From positions 1 through 5,766 of the forward strand of contig JBDTRY010000243.1 of the NCBI GenBank assembly GCA_039931435.1: a DNA stretch of 5,766 nt. Direction: 5' to 3'. Positions 1 through 5,766 of the stretch are shown here, in pieces. The DNA is from JBDTRY01 sp039931435. GTDB taxonomy: Bacteria; Acidobacteriota; Thermoanaerobaculia; Gp7-AA8. Position 1 is the stretch's first letter; the number at the start of each line of letters is the position of its first letter. Both the position numbers and the translations under genes were made by a program. The notes beneath the pieces were generated by a model. The model had not been told where the DNA came from. It worked only from the letters and a program-made list of their open reading frames with translations, and made no database searches.

Positions 1-193
1 GGACCGGAGCATAGCGCCACATGTTCGGTACGCCGGCGCGGATTTCATTTCTGAGGTCAGAGGACCGGGAACGGTCGAAATCGTACTGCACGAGGAGCGG
101 CGCCCCGCACCCCGAACAGACGTTATGCAGGCGATCGATCTGGTAGCGCGCAGTACACGCCGAGCATTGAAGTGAACCCCGGAAATCTTCCAT
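1..193 (-). CDS. thrC: Threonine synthase, N-terminal fragment (runs off left edge)
   Basis: The gene starts at an ATG at 193-191 and leaves the window after 64 codons. The fragment has a zinc-ribbon-like pair of CxxC motifs (C10, C13 and C26, C29), followed by a GAPLLVQYD segment and, near residue 58, MWRY. This order is typical of the N-terminus of the roughly 400-residue PLP-dependent threonine synthases, which convert O-phosphohomoserine to threonine in the cytoplasm. The PLP lysine and catalytic core lie outside the window. The start is fixed by an in-frame TAG at 205-203, only three codons upstream. There is no Shine-Dalgarno; a TAGACT hexamer ends 6 nt before the ATG. A related zinc-ribbon PLP enzyme, such as cysteate synthase, cannot be excluded from the N-terminus alone. 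Confidence 0.85.
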   Translation of the reverse strand, partial: MEDFRGSLQCSACTARYQIDRLHNVCSGCGAPLLVQYDFDRSRSSDLRNEIRAGVPNMWRYAPV

Positions 194-269
194 TGAGCGA
201 GTCTACAACGCGCGCCGATCCCCTCGTCGCGGCAAGGCGGCCAGTCGGCGGTCGTCAAGCCGGGCGGAA

Positions 270-1076
270 TCAGTGGGTCTGGGTCTGGGTCTGGGCCTTT
301 TTCACGGCTTCGTCCATCCCCTTCTGCCAGTCCTGGACAGCTTTCTTCGTTTCCTCTTCGTTACCTGTCCACTTCGACAGTTCGGTGGCATAGACGTTCA
401 AGTCGCTGTCGTATTTCGACAGGAGCTGCTGGTTGTAAGCGATGGAAGGATCCTGTTGCAACTTCTCTGTCTCGCTGCCAGCCTCTTTTCGCTTCTCATC
501 GTAGGCGGCGAGCATGTCGCCAATCAGTTTCTTCGACTGTTCGTCTTTGGCGTCGTCGTACTGTTTCTGCAACTGGCTCCGGCTGGAATCCAAGATCGCT
601 TTGGACGTATCGCCCATCTTCGATGCCAGCGAGGCGGCGCTGGCCTCGAGGATCTTTCCCTTCACCCACATGTATTCAGCCGTGTTGTAGTGAAGGTCCT
701 GCGCCGCGCGGATATCGGCCGTCGCCAGATCGGCGACCGATCCCAGGGTCTTGAAGCTGTCCACCATACCCGAGAGCGATTTATCGCCCTCAGCTTCAAT
801 CTTTTTGGCCTGATCCTGGACCTGCTTCCGCGCTATGGCGGCAATCTGTTTCTCGTGCTCACGAACCTTGAGATACATCTGCACCTGGGTATCGGTGAGC
901 CGTCCGTCCGCAGGAGGCTTGTACTGATCCTTCGACGCCTGCTTCAGAACGTCGGTCGTGCCGCGCTTCTGCAGATCGGCAGAGGCCCTGGCGGAGTCGT
1001 AAATTTCCTTCGCTTTGCAACCCGTCAGTGTCAGGGAAAGTACGAGAGCGGCGGCGATAGTGACGGTCCTGCGCAT
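270..1076 (-). CDS. Uncharacterised helical lipoprotein (268 aa)
   Basis: I do not recognise a named family. Residues 1-20 form a lipoprotein signal peptide: an Arg-Arg n-region, a hydrophobic stretch from about 5 to 17, and the lipobox LTGC with lipidated Cys20. Lys follows at +2, so outer-membrane sorting is expected if a Lol-type system is present. The mature part is highly charged, rich in Lys, Gln, Ala and Asp, and looks almost wholly alpha-helical, with an LTDTQVQMYLKV segment at 60-71 and an EYMWVKGKILEA segment at 134-145. It ends in QTQTQTH, encoded by a hexanucleotide repeat. The frame stays open to an ATG at 1187, but the 1076 start is preferred. It puts the signal peptide at the N-terminus, has AGGAG 7 nt upstream, and sits below a good promoter. 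The gene lies 71 bp after the TMTC-like gene and 76 bp before thrC. A periplasm-facing structural or binding role is possible, but the sequence does not show one. Confidence 0.85.
   Translation of the reverse strand: MRRTVTIAAALVLSLTLTGCKAKEIYDSARASADLQKRGTTDVLKQASKDQYKPPADGRLTDTQVQMYLKVREHEKQIAAIARKQVQDQAKKIEAEGDKSLSGMVDSFKTLGSVADLATADIRAAQDLHYNTAEYMWVKGKILEASAASLASKMGDTSKAILDSSRSQLQKQYDDAKDEQSKKLIGDMLAAYDEKRKEAGSETEKLQQDPSIAYNQQLLSKYDSDLNVYATELSKWTGNEEETKKAVQDWQKGMDEAVKKAQTQTQTH
274..295. repeat. Hexanucleotide tandem repeat at the 3' end of the lipoprotein gene
   Basis: The plus strand reads TGGGTC three times followed by TGGG, with no mismatches (about 3.7 copies of a 6-bp unit). On the coding minus strand it encodes the Gln-Thr repeats just before the stop codon. 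Because the unit is 6 bp, gain or loss of copies changes the tail by two residues without shifting the frame. Confidence 0.9.
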
Positions 1077-1083
1077 GATCGGT

Positions 1084-1088
1084 CTCCT
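1084..1088 (-). promoter_or_regulatory. Shine-Dalgarno of the lipoprotein gene
   Basis: The minus strand reads AGGAG here, 7 nt before the ATG at 1076-1074. It is the strongest ribosome binding site in the window and decides the start of the lipoprotein against the longer open frame that reaches 1187. Confidence 0.8.
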
Positions 1089-1109
1089 GAGAACGAGTGT
1101 ACGGGACAT

Positions 1110-1138
1110 TCTATAAGCTCGTCGCCGCGGATGGTCAA
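1110..1138 (-). promoter_or_regulatory. Sigma70-type promoter of the lipoprotein gene
   Basis: On the minus strand, TTGACC (1138-1133) is followed after exactly 17 nt by TATAGA (1115-1110). These match the TTGACA and TATAAT consensus at five of six and four of six positions. Predicted transcription starts near 1103, giving a leader of about 27 nt that contains the Shine-Dalgarno. The -35 box lies about 10 bp after the stop of the upstream TMTC-like gene. The lipoprotein can therefore be expressed independently of the upstream operon, possibly together with thrC downstream. No operator-like inverted repeat is evident. Confidence 0.65.
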
Positions 1139-1147
1139 GATCGCTCC

Positions 1148-3214
1148 TCAGCGTTTTCCCGCTTTGACGGACTGATCCTTCAACCACTGCAGATTGCTTC
1201 GTGCCCGGTCATATTTCGGGTCAATCTTCAAGGCCGTCTCATAAGCAGCCACGGCCTCGTCGTTCAAGCCCAGGCTGAATAACGCCCAGCCGAGGTTGTT
1301 CCATGCGTCGGCTGACGAACGGTTCAGATCCAGAGCCCTGCGGAAAGACTGAACGGCATTGAGATAGTCCTTCCGAGCCAGCTGCTGATTGCCGAGCTTG
1401 AACCAGGTGTCGTAGGTTGGATTGGCAGCCGCATCGGGCGTGACATTGCGGCCGTAGGCATTCGCCGTGGGATCGCCCGGGGCGATGGCCAGAGTGTCGG
1501 CGACGAGTGCATCGAGCTCCTTCTTCCTGCCAGCCGCCGCGTAGATGCGCATGAGCAGGTCGCGTGGATTGGAGGCTGCCGGACTGAGTGACATGGATTT
1601 CAGCGCCAGCGGGATCGCCTCCTGAACCCTGCCGTTTTCAGAAAGCCATCGGGCGTAGTAAAAGTTCGAATCGGAGTCCGCTTTCAACTGGAGCGCACGC
1701 TTGAAGTGCTGCTCGGCAGTCGCCTGGTCGCCGAGAGCTCCATTGACAACGCCAAGGTTAATCTCCAGGGTCGAGTAATTAGGCGCCAGCGCCAGAGCGC
1801 GCTCGAAATAGTCCTTAGCCACTGCGTAGCGTCCCTGTTGCATCTGGGTCAGGCCATAGTTCATCAGGGCCCTGCCATTACCCGGGCTCTTCTCGGTGAC
1901 ATCCAGCCACAGCGACTCCTCGGTTTTCCAGACGCGGTTTCTGGCATGAACTGAAAAGGCGAAAATCAGAAGTACGGTAAACGTGATGGCTGCAGCGGCC
2001 GCATGCAACACGGCCCGGCCCGCGGCATCCCGTTCCCTCATGCGCTCGATGCATAGCATCGTGGCCCAGACTGCGGCCAGCACCAGGCCGATATAGGGAA
2101 AGAAGATTCTGTGTTCGTTGACCACTTCGGCCAGAGGAAAAATGCTGGTTGTCGGAAAGAGTGCGATTAGAAACCAGGCAATGCCGAAAGCGATCGGGCG
2201 CTGCTCGTCTCTCCGCCCTGTCCTGAAGGCGATGACCAGCAACAGAATGAGAAACGCCAGACCGGCGAACATTCTCGTGTCGTACCAGTTGCGGAACGCC
2301 GTCAGGTCGCTGTCTGCCGTCAAGCCCACGGGGAGGATGAACAGCCGTAGATAGTGGAGAGAGACCCAGGCCTGCGTCCTGAGGTATGCCCATCGATCTC
2401 CACCTCCGGAGGTCCATTCGGGCAGGTTCATGCTGTTCAGGAACCACAACAGGAGCGCGCCGAGAACGAATGAGGGAGCTGTTTCTCGCATGGCCTCGCC
2501 GAAGCGGTAACGCCGCGACTCACGCCCCTTTCGAGCCGCCTCGGAAACATTCCCGAACAGCAGGAGATAAACGAGGAGCAGGGGAGCGAACATTACCACC
2601 GGGGCTTTAACCAACGCCCCAACGACGATCGGAATCAGATACAGGTAGTAGACGCGGGCGCTCTTGAAACGGAGATAAACAAGAAAGGCCAGCACGACGA
2701 AAATCGTCGAGAGTAAATCAGAACGCGAGGAGATGAAGTTCATCGTCTCCGTGTTGGCCGGGTGGAGACAGAACAGAGCCGAAGCCGCCACTGCCGCGAA
2801 CTCTGTCCAGGGGCGATCCAGCGTGCGCCCGTAAATGCCGGCGAAGAGCCGGATGAGCATGGCCCCGAGAACGAGGAGAAGAATCAACTGGGTGAGGTGA
2901 AACTGGAAAGGGGCCAGGCCGTTGCCGAGACGATAGTCGATGGCGTATGTGAGCGAGAGCAGTGGGCGATAGGTGGCGTTCTGCGGCAGGCTGCTGAACG
3001 TCGCCGCCGTCTGAAAAAACTTCAGGCTATTGCTGAGGCTGCGGATGTAGAGATTGTTTTCGATTACGTGTGAGTCGTCGAAATGAAATGAGTTCTCGAA
3101 GAAGTTCGAGTAGGCCGCGATCACCAGTACGGCCATGGCCACCGCTGCCAGGACGAGCGGTGCTCTCCGGTCCCGCCGTTGAGGCGCGGCGGGGCTTGTT
3201 TTGCTCGCTTTCAT
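1148..3214 (-). CDS. TMTC-like polytopic membrane glycosyltransferase (GT-C type) with C-terminal TPRs
   Basis: This 688-residue protein has a basic cytoplasmic N-terminus, a first membrane helix at about 18-36, and roughly eleven hydrophobic segments up to about residue 423. The first extracytoplasmic loop carries FHFDD (Asp46, Asp47), then TYRPLLSLTYAID near 81-93. HPANTE (151-156) leads into SRSDLL (163-168), and NEHRIFFPYIGL spans 366-377. This series is typical of the TMTC family (transmembrane plus TPR proteins), whose animal members are O-mannosyltransferases using lipid-linked mannose. The acidic pair after the first helix is the expected GT-C catalytic or metal site. TPR units follow at about 445-478, 480-513, 514-546, a degenerate one at 547-580, then 598-631 and 633-667, probably on the periplasmic side. 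Donor and acceptor are unknown. The gene starts 39 bp after the MglA-like gene and has no clear Shine-Dalgarno, so it is probably co-transcribed. Family assignment is firm for the architecture and moderate for glycosyl transfer. Confidence 0.85.
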   Translation of the reverse strand: MKASKTSPAAPQRRDRRAPLVLAAVAMAVLVIAAYSNFFENSFHFDDSHVIENNLYIRSLSNSLKFFQTAATFSSLPQNATYRPLLSLTYAIDYRLGNGLAPFQFHLTQLILLLVLGAMLIRLFAGIYGRTLDRPWTEFAAVAASALFCLHPANTETMNFISSRSDLLSTIFVVLAFLVYLRFKSARVYYLYLIPIVVGALVKAPVVMFAPLLLVYLLLFGNVSEAARKGRESRRYRFGEAMRETAPSFVLGALLLWFLNSMNLPEWTSGGGDRWAYLRTQAWVSLHYLRLFILPVGLTADSDLTAFRNWYDTRMFAGLAFLILLLVIAFRTGRRDEQRPIAFGIAWFLIALFPTTSIFPLAEVVNEHRIFFPYIGLVLAAVWATMLCIERMRERDAAGRAVLHAAAAAITFTVLLIFAFSVHARNRVWKTEESLWLDVTEKSPGNGRALMNYGLTQMQQGRYAVAKDYFERALALAPNYSTLEINLGVVNGALGDQATAEQHFKRALQLKADSDSNFYYARWLSENGRVQEAIPLALKSMSLSPAASNPRDLLMRIYAAAGRKKELDALVADTLAIAPGDPTANAYGRNVTPDAAANPTYDTWFKLGNQQLARKDYLNAVQSFRRALDLNRSSADAWNNLGWALFSLGLNDEAVAAYETALKIDPKYDRARSNLQWLKDQSVKAGKR

Positions 3215-3253
3215 TCGTCTGAGGCGATTCCGGGAATCTGAAACAACTGCAGC

Positions 3254-4291
3254 TCAGCCCAGTTTCTTCTTGATCAGCTCTGTGAGGTCTGCCAGACCCT
3301 GAGCGAGTTTCCCGAACGCCTCCTGATTTCCGTCGCGCATCGAGGAAAGGTCGGTTTTTAGTGTCTGAAGTTCTTCCTCGAGCTGATCGATCCGCTCTCC
3401 TGACTGGCTGTCGGGGCCGTTGTCTAAGGCGGGCACTTCGTCGGGAATCAGATCGTGCTCGCTGAGCTGGTCAACCGCCGGTTGCTCCGACTTGTCGGCC
3501 TGGAGCGCGGCCGGCCGGTCGCGTCCCTCAAGGAGCTGTTCCAGCGAGACCTCTTCCATCTTTTCGTAGTCGTTTTCGAACGGAGTGTCATCCGTCCCGG
3601 CGATGGGCATGAGATCGGTCTCTGTATGGTCCGGCGAATGGTCCGGCGCCGCACCTCCAGCGATGGCCTCGGCCTGGAGCTCTCCCGCTTCCGCTTTGCG
3701 CCCCTGCATGCGTGCCAGGAGCTTGCGGGCCGTGATCTTCGAGATGAGCTCAAAGGTTTCCATCACGCCGTCGCCCCGGAGCGCGGAAGCTCCGATCGAC
3801 GGGTAGGCTTCAAACCCGAGGCGTTTTTTCAATTCTTCGACTGGCAGCACGCCGGGAATGTCCCGCTTGTTGTACTGCACGACGATGGGGATATCAGCGG
3901 GGTCGAGCTGGTTCTCCCGGAGATTTTCCACGAGGTTGTCGAAGCTCTCGCGGTTGGACTGGACCATCGAAGGCTGCGAGTCCGCCACGAAGACGATCGA
4001 GTCCGCACCTCGAAGAACGAGTTTCCTCGTTTCGTTGTAGAAGACCTGACCGGGCACCGTGTAGATCTGAATTTTCAGATCGAAGTTGCCGACCTTGCCG
4101 CCCTCGACAGGAAGAAGATCAAAAAACAGAGTACGGTCGGAGCGAGTGGCCAGGGAAAGCATTTTCCCTTTCTTGTCCGCGTCCAGCCGATCATAGATGA
4201 CGAGCAGGTTCGTGGTTTTTCCGCCGAGCCCGGGACCGTAGTAGACGATCTTCGCGGTCATCTCCCGCGTGGCATGATTGAAGAGAACCAT
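3254..4291 (-). CDS. mglA: MglA-like Ras-superfamily GTPase with acidic linker and C-terminal coiled coil
   Basis: Residues 1-195 form a G domain of the MglA type, a cytoplasmic switch that sets cell polarity and motility in Myxococcus. Visible motifs are the P-loop GPGLGGKT (19-26), the DRTLFFD switch-I region (52-58), TVPGQ in switch II (78-82), NKRD (141-144) and the SA of G5 (169-170). From memory of M. xanthus MglA, Arg53 and Gln82 occupy the same positions as its intrinsic arginine finger and catalytic glutamine, so GTP hydrolysis should be retained. MglA is normally about 195 residues; this protein has about 150 more. Residues 196-300 are acidic and low in hydrophobics, probably disordered, and contain two [ST]ExDL[MI]P motifs. 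Residues 301-340 form heptads (Ile301, Leu304, Leu308, Leu311, Leu315, Met318), a stutter, then Phe326 to Ile340. No roadblock-type MglB is present nearby. The start aligns with MglA proteins, but no Shine-Dalgarno precedes it. It lies 32 bp after smr and 39 bp before the TMTC-like gene. Confidence 0.9.
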   Translation of the reverse strand: MVLFNHATREMTAKIVYYGPGLGGKTTNLLVIYDRLDADKKGKMLSLATRSDRTLFFDLLPVEGGKVGNFDLKIQIYTVPGQVFYNETRKLVLRGADSIVFVADSQPSMVQSNRESFDNLVENLRENQLDPADIPIVVQYNKRDIPGVLPVEELKKRLGFEAYPSIGASALRGDGVMETFELISKITARKLLARMQGRKAEAGELQAEAIAGGAAPDHSPDHTETDLMPIAGTDDTPFENDYEKMEEVSLEQLLEGRDRPAALQADKSEQPAVDQLSEHDLIPDEVPALDNGPDSQSGERIDQLEEELQTLKTDLSSMRDGNQEAFGKLAQGLADLTELIKKKLG

Positions 4292-4323
4292 GAGCGAAAG
4301 TATCGCACAAATCCGCGCGGCGC

Positions 4324-4614
4324 TCAGCGGGGCGCCAGGAGCACGACCGTAGCCCCCCAGCCCCCTCCGCTGGGGCCGGCATCGTGAAATGATTCCACAA
4401 AATCGAGAGAGAGCAGAAGCGAGCGTACGATCCGCCGCTGAGTTCCGATGCCTCGTCCGTGAATGAGGCGCACCTGACGGTAGCCAAGTTCGTGCGCGGC
4501 GTTCAGATAATCCCGAGCCACATCTCTGACCTCCTTCGGAAGGAACGAGTGCAGATCCAGAGCGTCGGTGATCGGGATTTCGAATGCTACATCCGTGGTC
4601 CTCCCGTCATTCAT
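4324..4614 (-). CDS. Stand-alone Smr-domain protein (96 aa)
   Basis: Almost the whole protein is one Smr domain, the fold at the C-terminus of MutS2 and in small stand-alone proteins that act on DNA or RNA as nickases or endonucleases. The motifs are in the expected order: LDLH (19-22), a helix covering VRDVARDYLNAAHELG, VRLIHGRG (48-55) with the conserved HGRG at 52-55, and the closing GATVVLL (87-93). No MutS, coiled-coil or RNA-binding extension is present, so its substrate cannot be read from the sequence. The ATG at 4614 is the only ATG or GTG start in frame back to the divergent nadA gene. It lacks a useful Shine-Dalgarno; TATTCT ends 6 nt upstream. It appears to be the first gene of the block with the MglA-like and TMTC-like genes. 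Confidence 0.88.
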   Translation of the reverse strand: MNDGRTTDVAFEIPITDALDLHSFLPKEVRDVARDYLNAAHELGYRQVRLIHGRGIGTQRRIVRSLLLSLDFVESFHDAGPSGGGWGATVVLLAPR

Positions 4615-4619
4615 CCCCG

Positions 4620-4626
4620 TAGAATA
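4620..4626. promoter_or_regulatory. Overlapping divergent -10 elements between smr and nadA
   Basis: The plus strand reads TAGAATA. TAGAAT (4620-4625) is a five-of-six -10 box for nadA, and the minus strand reads TATTCT (4626-4621) as a -10 box for smr. The predicted starts are about 4632 (plus, giving a leader of about 62 nt for nadA) and about 4614 (minus, on the A of the smr ATG). No good -35 box is found at 16-18 nt on either strand, which lowers confidence. Confidence 0.4.
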
Positions 4627-4680
4627 CCGCTTCCGAAATGTCAGGGACGGCTGGCGATGTTCCTGCTCTGTGAGTTGATC

Positions 4681-4685
4681 GAGGT
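4681..4685 (+). promoter_or_regulatory. Shine-Dalgarno of nadA
   Basis: GAGGT lies 8 nt before the ATG at 4694 and supports that start for quinolinate synthase. Confidence 0.7.
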
Positions 4686-4693
4686 CAGACAGA

Positions 4694-5695
4694 ATGTCAG
4701 CACTTCTTGAAGAGCTTCAGCGCGTTCGAACGTTTCAGTACAGCGAAGAGGACGTGAAGGAGTTCGAAATCCTTCACGACGAGATTCGCCAGCTGAAAAA
4801 GGAGCGGAACGCCGTCATCGTGGCCCACAACTACTACCGTCCTGAAATTCTCAAGATCGCCGATTTTGTGGGGGACTCTCTCGAACTGTCGCTGATGGCT
4901 GCGAAGGTCACCGACGCCGACATCATCGAATTCTGCGGCGTGCACTTCATGGCCGAGACGGCAAAGATCGTAAACCCTTCCCGGACGGTCCTTCTGCCGA
5001 ATCTGCTGGCGGGATGTCAGCTCGCTGACTCCGCGCCAGCCGAGGACCTCGCTCACCGCATCGAGGAACTGAAGCAGGACTATCCGGATCTGGCCGTGGT
5101 CAGCTACGTCAATACCACCGCCGCCGTGAAGGCGCTCTCCGACGTCATCTGCACATCAGCGAACGCGGCCCGCGTCGTACGATCGCTTCCCAATGAGAAC
5201 ATTCTTTTCGTTCCGGACCGCAATCTGGCCAGTCACGTCGCTGAGCAGGTACCGGAGAAGAACATAATCCCCTGGGATGGATTCTGTTACGTGCACCAGC
5301 AGATCACGCCGGAAGAAATAGGGCGGATCCGGGATGCTGATCCCGAACTTCAGATCCTGGTACACCCGGAATGCCGGCCCGATGTGGCCAGGCTGGCTAA
5401 CGCCGTTCTCTCCACGTCGGGAATGGTGCGGTACGCGAAGGAAAATTCATCCTCCCGCTTCCTGGTAGTGACCGAGTGCGGACTTTCGGACAGGCTGGCC
5501 ATGGAGGTTCCGGACAAGCAGTTCCTGAAAGGCTGCAAGCTGTGCGCGTTCATGAAGGTGACCACCCTCGAAGACGTTCGCGATTCGCTGCTTCACCGCC
5601 GTTACGTGATCGAAGTTCCGGAAACGATCCGCGAGCCGGCGGAGAGGGCTCTTCAGCGTATGTTCGCCGTCGAGGAGGCTGACCTCCGAACCTGA
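4694..5695 (+). CDS. nadA: Quinolinate synthase A
   Basis: NadA condenses iminoaspartate with dihydroxyacetone phosphate to make quinolinate, a step of de novo NAD synthesis, using an oxygen-sensitive [4Fe-4S] cluster in the cytoplasm. This 333-residue protein is of normal length. It shows the family motifs in order: AHNYY (44-48), GDSLELS (60-66), FCGVHFMAETAKI (80-92), LLAGC (104-108), SYVNTTAAVKA (137-147), CTSANA (153-158), VPDRNLA (173-179), WDGFC (194-198), HPEC (224-227), STSGMVRY (240-247) and CKLCAFMK (281-288). The likely cluster ligands are Cys108, Cys198 and Cys284, with spacings of 90 and 86 residues as in other NadA proteins. All three are present, so the enzyme should be functional. 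It is divergent from smr with a 79-bp spacer and has a Shine-Dalgarno. nadB and nadC are not in the window, so it is not in a visible nad operon. Confidence 0.97.
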   Translation: MSALLEELQRVRTFQYSEEDVKEFEILHDEIRQLKKERNAVIVAHNYYRPEILKIADFVGDSLELSLMAAKVTDADIIEFCGVHFMAETAKIVNPSRTVLLPNLLAGCQLADSAPAEDLAHRIEELKQDYPDLAVVSYVNTTAAVKALSDVICTSANAARVVRSLPNENILFVPDRNLASHVAEQVPEKNIIPWDGFCYVHQQITPEEIGRIRDADPELQILVHPECRPDVARLANAVLSTSGMVRYAKENSSSRFLVVTECGLSDRLAMEVPDKQFLKGCKLCAFMKVTTLEDVRDSLLHRRYVIEVPETIREPAERALQRMFAVEEADLRT

Positions 5696-5766
5696 GTCTG
5701 GCTCACGTCCGTAGCTAGTGTGCTGTGTCATTCAGATGCCGTCTTATCGAGGCGTTTGCGGGCCCG
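5696..5766. other. Unresolved right edge after nadA
   Basis: No intrinsic terminator (GC stem followed by a T run) is visible after the nadA stop. On the minus strand, frame 5766-5728 is open from the edge and ends RARKRLDKTASE then TGA. This could be the basic, soluble C-terminus of a gene convergent with nadA. On the plus strand an ATG at 5736 opens MPSYRGVCGP to the edge, but it has no Shine-Dalgarno. The minus-strand reading seems slightly more natural; neither can be shown from so few codons. Confidence 0.2.

Noticed and set aside
194..269. Possible terminator between the lipoprotein gene and thrC
   Set aside because: The 76-bp spacer is GC-rich with short direct repeats (CCGCC), but I found no stem followed by a T run. 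Read-through into thrC is therefore possible.
273..1175. Plus-strand open frame of 300 codons antisense to nearly the whole lipoprotein gene
   Set aside because: The minus-strand gene has a lipobox, Shine-Dalgarno and promoter. The antisense product is a Leu/Arg/Phe-rich string with no recognisable motif and no ribosome binding site, as expected from codon-phase effects in GC-rich DNA.
1077..1187. Longer N-terminus for the lipoprotein (ATG at 1187 or 1109)
   Set aside because: It would bury the signal peptide 26-37 residues in, run through the promoter and, from 1187, overlap the end of the TMTC-like gene. The 1076 start has AGGAG at 7 nt.
1878..2447. Minus-strand frame of 189 codons inside the TMTC-like gene
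   Set aside because: It is an alternative frame of a well-supported membrane protein gene, Arg/Ser/His-rich, and without motifs.
3455..4387. Plus-strand open frame of 310 codons opposite the MglA-like gene
   Set aside because: The minus strand encodes a GTPase with every G motif. The antisense product has no recognisable motif and also runs into the smr gene.
4697..5056. Minus-strand frame of 119 codons opposite the start of nadA
   Set aside because: nadA is unambiguous on the plus strand, and the antisense product shows no family features.

Overview
This window looks like chromosomal DNA from a moderately GC-rich, Gram-negative-type bacterium. It carries a lipoprotein with a clear lipobox, a TMTC-like membrane glycosyltransferase with TPRs, and an MglA-type polarity GTPase. 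That combination fits Acidobacteriota or a related deep-branching, Myxococcota-like lineage. The lineage is inferred from gene families only; there is no rRNA or other marker here.

Layout from left to right. Five genes lie on the minus strand and one on the plus strand. At the left edge is the N-terminal part of threonine synthase (thrC; 1-193, minus, cut by the edge). Next is an unrecognised helical lipoprotein (270-1076, minus) with its own good sigma70-type promoter and Shine-Dalgarno. Then comes a 688-residue polytopic membrane protein with C-terminal TPRs (1148-3214, minus), an MglA-like small GTPase with an unusual acidic and coiled-coil extension (3254-4291, minus), and a 96-residue stand-alone Smr-domain protein (4324-4614, minus). 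After a 79-bp divergent spacer, quinolinate synthase nadA runs the other way (4694-5695, plus). The last 71 bases are unresolved.

The genes smr, mglA-like and TMTC-like are separated by only 32 and 39 bp and are probably co-transcribed from the divergent spacer. That spacer holds a TAnnnTA element that reads as a -10 box on both strands. Its two predicted transcript starts are 18 bp apart, and the minus-strand one falls on the A of the smr ATG. thrC and nadA are housekeeping genes (threonine and NAD biosynthesis) with no obvious functional tie to the middle block.

The most interesting parts are the extended MglA-like GTPase with no MglB partner in view, its pairing with a TMTC-like glycosyltransferase, and the possible bidirectional/leaderless promoter. 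I see no CRISPR array, insertion sequence, tRNA, rRNA or convincing intrinsic terminator. No gap between genes exceeds 80 bp.
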